Shown: positions 1 to 5,058 of the stretch, piece after piece | Position numbering within the stretch: position 1 is the stretch's first letter | Layout: each line of letters starts with the position of its first letter | Source of the DNA: Woeseiaceae bacterium | GTDB taxonomy: Bacteria; Pseudomonadota; Gammaproteobacteria; Steroidobacterales; Woeseiaceae | Reading direction: 5' to 3' | NCBI GenBank assembly: GCA_013138675.1 | Contig: WTCH01000086.1 | Span: 1 to 6,588, forward strand | Length of the DNA stretch: 6,588 bases | The notes under the pieces: model-generated | Database searches by the model: none | Seen by the model: the letters and a program-made list of their open reading frames with translations, nothing else | Told to the model about the DNA's origin: nothing | Position numbers and translations under genes: made by a program

Positions 1-530
1 GCCTGATGAAGGCGACCAATTCGATGGCGCTGGGTACCTTTCTCGCCGCCGCTGCCCTGCTGATCATTGGCGGATTTAACTTTGTCTGGATTATCGTCGC
101 AGCAATTGTCTGCTTCTCGATCGGTGAAATGCTGTCGAGTCCGAAGAGCTCCGAGTATCTTGGCAATATTGCGCCGGCACAGAAAAAAGCCATGTATCTC
201 GGTTTTAGCCAGTTTCCGCTCGGCATAGGGTGGATGCTGGAAGGATTCCTGGGGCAGTCACTCTACGGCCGTTTCGCGGCCAAGGACACGATATCCAGAC
301 AATCGTTGCTCGACAACGGGATGACGCAGACCGAAGTGGATGCGGTGCCTATTGGAGAGGCTTTTCTGAAACTGGTCGAAACAACAGGGCAAAGTGCCGA
401 GGCTCTGACGGCGCAACTCTATGCGGCTAATAACGTCGGCAAAGTCTGGTTCCTGATGGCATCTGTTGGCCTGATCTCTGCCGCTGGCATGTACGTCTAC
501 GGTCGCTGGACCTACAAACTTAAGGACTAG
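1..530 (+). CDS. MFS-type transporter, C-terminal part (5' end outside window)
   Basis: This is the C-terminal 175 or so residues of an inner-membrane secondary transporter of the major facilitator superfamily. The reading frame is open through the left edge, so the ATG at 6 is an internal Met and not the start. Counting from that Met, hydrophobic membrane segments lie at about residues 8-22, 24-42, 63-85 and 147-166. A signature-like loop (GEMLSSPKSSEYLGNIAP) between two of them resembles the cytoplasmic loops of POT-like MFS proteins. A polar stretch of about 60 residues (roughly 86-146) separates the last two helices and is probably a periplasmic or cytoplasmic insert. The protein ends in a short basic tail (YKLKD). 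The stop is 8 bp before the GTG of the 5-alpha-reductase gene, so the two are probably co-transcribed. The substrate cannot be read from this fragment. Membership in MFS is fairly secure; assignment to a subfamily is not. Confidence 0.75.
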   Translation, partial: LMKATNSMALGTFLAAAALLIIGGFNFVWIIVAAIVCFSIGEMLSSPKSSEYLGNIAPAQKKAMYLGFSQFPLGIGWMLEGFLGQSLYGRFAAKDTISRQSLLDNGMTQTEVDAVPIGEAFLKLVETTGQSAEALTAQLYAANNVGKVWFLMASVGLISAAGMYVYGRWTYKLKD

Positions 531-538
531 GCGTCCTC

Positions 539-1309
539 GTGGAAGGGCAGATCACCGAACTGCAGGTCCATTTCTGGCTGGTTCTGGTGATGTTCGCATT
601 CGCGGCGCAGACGTTTGTGTTGTTGCTGTTGGTGAATGCGCCTTACGGGCGATTCACGCGTAAAGGTTGGGGTCCAACTATCTCGACGCGCAGCGCGTGG
701 GTGCTATTCGAGAGTCCTGCTGTCGTTGTTTTTGCGGCGGTCTATCTCAATGGCGATCATGCACTTGAAACGGTGCCGCTGGTTCTATTTGGGCTCTGGC
801 AATTTCACTATGTCATCCGCACGTTTGTTTTCCCGTTTCGCCTTCGCGAGACGGGCAAGCGAATCCCGATGATCATCGTTGTCCTTGCGATTCTCTTTAA
901 TGTTTTGAACGCCTACATCAACGCGCGCTGGATTTCCCACCTGGGCGACTACCCTGTCGAGTGGCTGGCGACCACGCCGTTCATTGCCGGCGTTTCGATT
1001 TTTTTGGTCGGTTGGATAATCAACCAACATGCGGACCTGACCCTGTTTCGGCTGCGTAAACCAGGTGACACGAACTATGCAATACCCACGGGTGGGCTGT
1101 ACGAAAAGGTGTCCTGTCCCAACTACCTTGGCGAGATACTGGAATGGTTGGGTTGGGCCATCGCTACATGGTCGCTCGCGGGCGCGGCGTTTGCGGTGTT
1201 CACCGCAGCGAACCTGCTACCGCGCGCCGTAGCGATACACCGCTGGTACCGGGCCGAATTTCCGGACTATCCCGAGTCTCGGCGCGCCGTAATTCCGTAC
1301 GTTGTCTGA
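539..1309 (+). CDS. Steroid 5-alpha-reductase family protein (3-oxo-5-alpha-steroid 4-dehydrogenase-like)
   Basis: Polytopic membrane oxidoreductase of the SRD5A family, which reduces the 4,5 double bond of 3-oxo-steroids or similar enones with NADPH. At 256 aa it matches the usual length (about 254-260 aa). The GTG at 539 is preferred because it restores full length; a weak AAGGA lies upstream at 522-526. The next Met (residue 18) would cut into the first helix. Hydrophobic segments occur at about 11-33, 53-70, 78-98, 110-126, 145-162 and 200-225. The C-terminal block is strongly family-like: IPTGGLYEKVSCPNYLGE (182-199), then EWLGWAIATWSLAGAAFA (202-219), then HRWY (234-237) and DYPESRRAVIP (243-253). 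By recalled alignment with human SRD5A2, cofactor and substrate residues are kept: E58, Y91, N195, E199, Y237 and R248. The position equivalent to human His231 appears to be Ile233. Bacterial members act on various sterols and some have unknown substrates, so steroid activity is inferred from family only. It lies 8 bp behind an MFS transporter gene. Confidence 0.88.
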   Translation: MEGQITELQVHFWLVLVMFAFAAQTFVLLLLVNAPYGRFTRKGWGPTISTRSAWVLFESPAVVVFAAVYLNGDHALETVPLVLFGLWQFHYVIRTFVFPFRLRETGKRIPMIIVVLAILFNVLNAYINARWISHLGDYPVEWLATTPFIAGVSIFLVGWIINQHADLTLFRLRKPGDTNYAIPTGGLYEKVSCPNYLGEILEWLGWAIATWSLAGAAFAVFTAANLLPRAVAIHRWYRAEFPDYPESRRAVIPYVV

Positions 1310-1310
1310 G

Positions 1311-1766
1311 CTAGTCGTCGCGGCGCCAGACTTCGACAGCCTCTCCGCGGTTCCCTGCTTCAACGATGATACCGCCCATCCTGCAAGCGCCCTCCCCGTT
1401 GAAATCCTCGCAATTTGGCAGGTCTTCGAGACGATCCAGATGTGTCACAGAAGATGACGCCGCTTTTCCTGACGCTTCATCCGGTGCTTTCCAACCCTCG
1501 CTCTTTGGTGATGCGCCTCTGACAGCTTCCAGGCTCGCAAATACTGCGCTCTCACGTGCGGAAGCAGCACAGCTCGATTTACTCCTGTCGATAATGACAC
1601 TCGCGGATTCTTCTTTCAGAGTGACAAGTTGTTCAAGCGCGATCTCGCAGTCCGCACGCGTCAGAAACTGCAGGTCGAATTCCTGTTCCTGGCAAACCGT
1701 CTTCCCCGCCGGCGCCACACACTCACTGATAGTGAGAACGAAGACTTGTATCCATGAGGTATCCAC
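1311..1766 (-). CDS. Hypothetical six-cysteine protein
   Basis: I do not recognise this 151-aa protein. The minus-strand reading is chosen because its GTG start at 1766 is preceded by a good Shine-Dalgarno (AGGGAG, 1774-1779, 7-nt spacing). The frame also ends neatly 1 bp from the converging 5-alpha-reductase stop. The N-terminus (residues 5-18, WIQVFVLTISECVA) is mildly hydrophobic but has no basic residue before it, so it is not a convincing signal peptide. Residues 26-60 are predicted to be helical and include an acidic patch. Residues 66-108 are Ala/Ser-rich and probably flexible. Residues 109-148 contain a compact NCEDFNGEGACRMGGIIVE block. There are six cysteines, at 16, 25, 40, 66, 119 and 128, an even number compatible with disulfides or a metal site. 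No catalytic motif is evident. It is divergent to the aldo/keto reductase gene, which need not imply a shared role. Confidence 0.62.
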   Translation of the reverse strand: MDTSWIQVFVLTISECVAPAGKTVCQEQEFDLQFLTRADCEIALEQLVTLKEESASVIIDRSKSSCAASARESAVFASLEAVRGASPKSEGWKAPDEASGKAASSSVTHLDRLEDLPNCEDFNGEGACRMGGIIVEAGNRGEAVEVWRRDD

Positions 1767-1773
1767 GTTGTCG

Positions 1774-1779
1774 CTCCCT
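1774..1779 (-). promoter_or_regulatory. Ribosome binding site of the six-cysteine protein
   Basis: On the minus strand the sequence reads AGGGAG, 7 nt before the GTG start at 1766. It is the main argument that the minus-strand frame, and not the overlapping plus-strand frame at 1366-1803, is the real gene. It also fixes GTG as the start codon. Confidence 0.6.
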
Positions 1780-1946
1780 GTTGTTCTTATACTCCCAGAG
1801 TAGCAAAAAAGACGGACCTGAACTCACAATCGCGAAATCGCGCAATTTTTGAATTGGTCATGGAATTTCCGGCCGCGCATGCGGGCGTCGCCCTGAGCCC
1901 TGCTGGATATGGCCGCCTGATCGGTGTAATTTTACGGTCTTTCCAC

Positions 1947-1955
1947 AGGAGGAGG
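1947..1955 (+). promoter_or_regulatory. Ribosome binding site of the aldo/keto reductase
   Basis: AGGAGGAGG is a near-ideal Shine-Dalgarno, 6 nt before the ATG at 1962. It decides the start. The same frame is open back to an alternative GTG-type start at 1854, but that extension of 36 residues would bury this site inside the coding region and looks like translated spacer. Confidence 0.85.
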
Positions 1956-1961
1956 CCTCGA

Positions 1962-2915
1962 ATGCTCACACGGAGCGATTATCTGAAATCCACTGCAATG
2001 ATTGGCGCGGCGTGCGCACTACCCTCGGGCCTGCTCCGAGCATTCGAGTCGGGAGACCTGATAACACGGGCCATCCCCGGAACCGGCGAGAAACTTCCTA
2101 TCGTTGGTCTTGGGAGTTCCGCAACATTTCGTTCGGTCGCAGGAAGTGAGGACGTTTCAGCTCTCGCCGAAGTCATGAAGACGCTTGTGGACAACGGCGG
2201 CACGGTGTTCGACACGGCGCCGGCCTACGGTAGGTCAGAGGAAGTCAGCGGACAGATCGCACGCGATGCCGGCATTACCGACAATATCTTCTGGGCCACC
2301 AAGCTCAATGTGCTTCGACGCGGCAAAAGTGGTCCTGTAGATACTGATGCGGCACGTGCCCAGGTCGAGCGCTCGGTTGATCGAATCGGCAGGGACCCGA
2401 TGGACCTGGTCCAGGTTCATAATCTCGTCGATGTGCCGACGCAAATGGGTGTTCTCAAGGAACTGAAGGAAGACGGCCGCATCCGCTACATCGGCACAAC
2501 GTCTACCAGGGCTTCGCGCTACGGCGACCTCGAAAAGGCGATGCGTGATTACCCGATTGACTTTATTGGCGTCGACTACGCCGTGGATAATCGCCTGGCC
2601 GCCGAGCGCATATTGCCTGCGGCGAAAGACCTGGGCATCGCAACGCTGATCTACGTCCCGTTTGGCCGTTCGCGGCTGTTTTCACGCACGAAGGGCATGG
2701 ACGTGCCCGAGTGGGCGCAGGAGTTTGGCGCCGATACGTGGGGGAAATTCTTTCTCAAGTATGTCGCTGCGCATCCGGCTACGACCTGTGTGACGCCGGC
2801 GACCAGCAAGGCAAAGAACATGCTCGACAATATCGGTGCAGCCTACGGCGAATTGCCGGACGCTGCAGCACTTCGCAAGATGGAAGAACTGGTGGACGGA
2901 CTGCCGTCTGCCTGA
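1962..2915 (+). CDS. Aldo/keto reductase with degenerate Tat-like N-terminus
   Basis: NAD(P)H-dependent carbonyl reductase of the aldo/keto reductase superfamily, with a (beta/alpha)8 barrel expected from about residue 45 to 310. All four catalytic residues are visible: D84 and Y89 in FDTAPAYGRSE, K114 in WATKLN, and H153 in DLVQVHN. The DGRIRYIGTT stretch (171-180) is also typical of the family. The 317-aa length is about 35 residues longer than minimal family members because of an N-terminal extension. That extension, MLTRSDYLK followed by a hydrophobic Ala/Gly-rich run (residues 11-25), resembles a twin-arginine signal in which the second Arg is Ser. Export by Tat is therefore doubtful but possible; many relatives carry an intact TRRDFLK-type signal. 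The ATG is fixed by the AGGAGGAGG site 6 nt upstream. The substrate is unknown. A redox partnership with the nearby 5-alpha-reductase is only a positional guess, since they are not in one operon. Confidence 0.9.
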   Translation: MLTRSDYLKSTAMIGAACALPSGLLRAFESGDLITRAIPGTGEKLPIVGLGSSATFRSVAGSEDVSALAEVMKTLVDNGGTVFDTAPAYGRSEEVSGQIARDAGITDNIFWATKLNVLRRGKSGPVDTDAARAQVERSVDRIGRDPMDLVQVHNLVDVPTQMGVLKELKEDGRIRYIGTTSTRASRYGDLEKAMRDYPIDFIGVDYAVDNRLAAERILPAAKDLGIATLIYVPFGRSRLFSRTKGMDVPEWAQEFGADTWGKFFLKYVAAHPATTCVTPATSKAKNMLDNIGAAYGELPDAAALRKMEELVDGLPSA

Positions 2916-2918
2916 CGG

Positions 2919-3548
2919 CTAGAAACGAAATACGACCCCGGCAAAAGTCTCGATCTGCGTAAGCAGGTCGCCCTTGATGCGAATCGCACAGCCGCTGATA
3001 TTCGGACCGCTCTCGCACAGCAAGCTGGTACTGGACTTCGCGAGCGTGCCGTAAGCACGTGCTTCCAGGCGCAACCCAACCCTCGAATGCGGACTGATTA
3101 ATACGCCGAGGCCAAATGACCCCGACCAGAACGTATCGCTGGCGGATCCGGTTGAGTTTGCCTGCACGTGCATCCCACCCAGCGTGGCGGCGATGTACGG
3201 AATGACCTTGTCGCCTTCAAACTGGTAGGTTCCGCCGAGCTGCAGAGTCTGCAGATCGATATCAATCACCGGATCGTTCGGCGTCGCCGCGTTGAACTCC
3301 GCCTCAGTCGATTGCTTCGAATACAGGATTTCCAGTTGCGTGTTAGCACTATGCGGAACATTCAGGATAAGGCCGAAACTGCTTGAATCGTTGAAGTCAT
3401 AAGACCCCGAAGAGTCCTCGACTTCGAACGTTCCGCCAAAGCGGTACGCGCCGAACGGCGTCAATTCGAACTTGACCTTGTGGTCCTGCGCCTGTGCCGT
3501 TGAGACCAGGCACGCACAAAGCAATGTCTGCAGGTAGATCGCTTTCAT
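2919..3548 (-). CDS. Outer-membrane beta-barrel protein
   Basis: A small outer-membrane protein of 209 aa, probably an eight-stranded barrel of the OmpX/OmpW/OMP_b-brl kind. The N-terminus is a typical Sec signal peptide: K2, hydrophobic core 4-15, and probable cleavage after TAQA at residue 20. The mature chain alternates polar and hydrophobic residues in short Gly- and aromatic-rich strands (for example KFELTPFGAYRFGG, TLQLGGTYQF, VGLRLEARAYGTL). It ends in VVFRF, with the C-terminal Phe recognised by the BAM assembly machinery. C178 and C187 could form a disulfide in an external loop. The ATG at 3548 is preferred; a GTG at 3557 would add only MRH before the signal peptide. No clear Shine-Dalgarno is present. 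The start lies 13 bp after the stop of the upstream GTPase gene, so expression probably depends on co-transcription and coupling. Its stop is 3 bp from the converging aldo/keto reductase stop. The transported ligand or role is unknown. Confidence 0.82.
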   Translation of the reverse strand: MKAIYLQTLLCACLVSTAQAQDHKVKFELTPFGAYRFGGTFEVEDSSGSYDFNDSSSFGLILNVPHSANTQLEILYSKQSTEAEFNAATPNDPVIDIDLQTLQLGGTYQFEGDKVIPYIAATLGGMHVQANSTGSASDTFWSGSFGLGVLISPHSRVGLRLEARAYGTLAKSSTSLLCESGPNISGCAIRIKGDLLTQIETFAGVVFRF

Positions 3549-3561
3549 GTGCCGCACTTTA

Positions 3562-4872
3562 TCAGGAAACGAGCTTTGCGACGGCTGCCGTCAGTTCCCC
3601 GTCCGAAGCGGACAATCGATAGGCAATATGCATATGCGGCTTGTCGATACGCAGCAGCCTTGTCAGGTCGATCGGCGTAGCGACGATGACGAGATCACAA
3701 TCCACGGCGTTCACAGTTGCTTCGAGATCACGGATTTGAGCATCGCCGTAGCCCATCGCCGGCAGTAGCGGCCCGATGGATGGGTACTTTTCAAACGTGT
3801 CTGCAATCTCACCAACCGCCCAGGGGCGCGGATCAACCAACTCCGCTGCACCGCTCTGCCGGGCTGCTACCACGCCAGCACCAAATGGCACGCCACCGTG
3901 AGTTGTCGTTGGGCCATCCTCGATCGCCAGCACGCGTTTGCCCGCGATCAGGCCCGCATCCGGTATGTCCAGCGTTGACTCGCGTCGTAGCACCTTCGCT
4001 CCCGGATTGACCTTACTCGCATTGTTTTCGATCACGGCTATTTCGCCAGGCTCTGCCTGGCTGACCTTGTTGATCAACAGAATATCGGCACGCGCGAAAT
4101 TCTCCGAGCCCGGGAAATACTCGAGCTCGTGACCCGCACGGAATGGATCCGCGACTGTAATCCAGAGGTCCGGCTTGTAGAACGGTGTGTCGTTATTGCC
4201 GCCATCCCAGATGATGACATCCGCTTCCTGTTCAGCCTGCTCCAGGATAGCCGCGTAGTCGGCGCCCGCGTAGACAATAACGCCATTACGAATATGTGGC
4301 TCGTACTCTTCGCGTTCCTCGATTGTGCACTCGTGTTTATCGAGGTCCTCGTAAGTCTCGAAACGCTGTACAGCCTGCGCTGCGAGGTTACCGTAGGGCA
4401 TCGGGTGCCGAATCGCCACGGGCCGCTTGCCCATCTCCAGGAGAATGTGCGTGATTCGCCGGGATACCTGGCTCTTGCCACAACCGGTTCTGGTCGCGGT
4501 CACCGCAATGACGGGTTTCGACGACGGTAGCATCGTTGCATCCACGTCAAACAACGAGAACCTGACGCCATGCGCCTCAACGATTTTTCGCCGTGCATCG
4601 ACGTAATCGAAATGGACGTCGGAGTAGGCAAATACGACTTCATCAATCTGCCCGCCACTCAATAGCGCATCAAGCTCTTCCTCAGGGTAAATCGGAATGC
4701 CGTCCGGATAGGCACTGCCCGCCAATTCCGCCGGGTAGCGCCGATCGTCGATATGCGGTATCTGCGTGGCGGTGAATGCAACCACCTCAACATCGGGATT
4801 CTCTCGATAGCAGCAGTTGAAGACGTGAAAATCTCGCCCGGCGGCTCCCATGATGATAATTCTGTGCGTCAT
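3562..4872 (-). CDS. COG2403-type GTPase, annotated in family as cyclic 2,3-diphosphoglycerate synthetase
   Basis: This 436-aa cytosolic P-loop protein belongs to a family usually named cyclic 2,3-diphosphoglycerate synthetase, after the methanogen enzyme that closes 2,3-diphosphoglycerate using ATP. Whether bacterial members do this is not established. Residues 4-115 form an N-terminal Rossmann-like domain (RIIIMGAAGRDFHVFN; FTATQIPHID; EVVFAYSDV). Residues 120-345 are the NTPase domain. It has a P-loop TRTGCGKS (127-134), a RHPMPYGNLAAQAVQRF block (155-171), YEDLDKHECTIEEREEYEP (174-192), a Walker B VIIWDGGNND (219-228) and INKV (267-270). The C-terminal part has EDGPTTTHGG (318-327), DPRPWAVG (347-354) and GPLLPAMGYG (367-376). 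At the NKxD position the sequence is NKVS, so the guanine-specifying Asp is missing. ATG at 4872 is chosen because family members begin almost directly at the RVIIMGAAGRDF motif. A TTG 30 nt upstream would only add spacer-like residues. It ends in TGATAA and is followed by the barrel-protein gene. Confidence 0.87.
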   Translation of the reverse strand: MTHRIIIMGAAGRDFHVFNCCYRENPDVEVVAFTATQIPHIDDRRYPAELAGSAYPDGIPIYPEEELDALLSGGQIDEVVFAYSDVHFDYVDARRKIVEAHGVRFSLFDVDATMLPSSKPVIAVTATRTGCGKSQVSRRITHILLEMGKRPVAIRHPMPYGNLAAQAVQRFETYEDLDKHECTIEEREEYEPHIRNGVIVYAGADYAAILEQAEQEADVIIWDGGNNDTPFYKPDLWITVADPFRAGHELEYFPGSENFARADILLINKVSQAEPGEIAVIENNASKVNPGAKVLRRESTLDIPDAGLIAGKRVLAIEDGPTTTHGGVPFGAGVVAARQSGAAELVDPRPWAVGEIADTFEKYPSIGPLLPAMGYGDAQIRDLEATVNAVDCDLVIVATPIDLTRLLRIDKPHMHIAYRLSASDGELTAAVAKLVS

Positions 4873-5058
4873 TTCAGGTATTTCCGGTTTCCTCGGATGC
4901 AAGTATTCTACAAGAACATCAATAGCCTACAGTTCGTAATATCCGAATAATAGCGCAGTACTCCTACACAGGGCCGGCAATACGCAGAATCCGCCATGTG
5001 AACCTTGGCTTCGGTTGAGCTATTCTTTTGTAAAATAGCGATCGAGAGGAAATAGCTG
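4873..5058. promoter_or_regulatory. Divergent spacer with five AATAGC hexamers
   Basis: This 186-bp gap lies between the COG2403-type GTPase (leftward) and the EF-G-like gene (rightward) and must contain both promoters. The hexamer AATAGC occurs at 4921, 4949, 5034 and 5051 on the + strand, and as its complement GCTATT at 5019. The copies at 5019-5024 and 5034-5039 form a perfect 6-bp inverted repeat with a 9-nt spacer. The last copy (5051-5056) lies between the Shine-Dalgarno and the ATG of the EF-G-like gene. They may be regulator sites or chance AT-rich words. Promoter boxes could not be assigned with confidence. Confidence 0.4.
5044..5050 (+). promoter_or_regulatory. Ribosome binding site of the EF-G-like gene
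   Basis: GAGAGGA lies 8 nt before the ATG at 5059 and fixes that start. The encoded protein begins ten residues before its first beta strand and P-loop, as expected for EF-G proteins. Confidence 0.75.

Larger units (their letters stand above)
1767..1961. promoter_or_regulatory. Divergent intergenic spacer with tandem AATCGCG repeat
   Basis: This 195-bp gap separates two divergently transcribed genes and should hold both promoters. It contains the heptamer AATCGCG twice in tandem with an 8-bp period (1828-1834 and 1836-1842). These are followed directly by a perfect inverted repeat, CAATT-TTTG-AATTG (1843-1856). The arrangement could be an operator, but no known regulator site is recognised. 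No pair of -35 and -10 boxes with good spacing could be identified on either strand. Confidence 0.35.

Noticed and set aside
1786..1791. TATAAG (minus strand) as a -10 box for the six-cysteine gene
   Set aside because: The implied start would be at the edge of the ribosome binding site, and no -35 is recognisable.
1366..1803. Plus-strand open frame of 145 codons overlapping the six-cysteine gene
   Set aside because: It lacks a good ribosome binding site, its composition looks like an antisense shadow, and the minus-strand frame has AGGGAG at 7 nt from its start.
1854..1961. 36-residue N-terminal extension of the aldo/keto reductase
   Set aside because: The AGGAGGAGG site 6 nt before the ATG at 1962 is far stronger, and the extension has no family similarity.
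3549..3557. GTG start for the barrel protein
   Set aside because: It would add MRH ahead of a normal signal peptide. It cannot be excluded, but the ATG at 3548 is simpler.
4074..4481. Second minus-strand open frame of 135 codons inside the COG2403-type gene
   Set aside because: It is an Arg/Ser-rich out-of-frame shadow of a well-conserved protein.
4873..4902. TTG start giving ten extra residues on the COG2403-type GTPase
   Set aside because: Family members begin at the RIIIMGAAGRDF motif, and the purine-rich GAGGAAA lies inside this extension, not before it.
5031..5036. TAAAAT as a -10 box for the EF-G-like gene
   Set aside because: There is no acceptable -35 at 16-18 bp, and the implied transcription start would fall right at the Shine-Dalgarno.
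5019..5039. GCTATT/AATAGC inverted repeat as a transcription terminator
   Set aside because: The stem is AT-rich and only 6 bp, no T-run follows, and it lies upstream of a gene, not after one.
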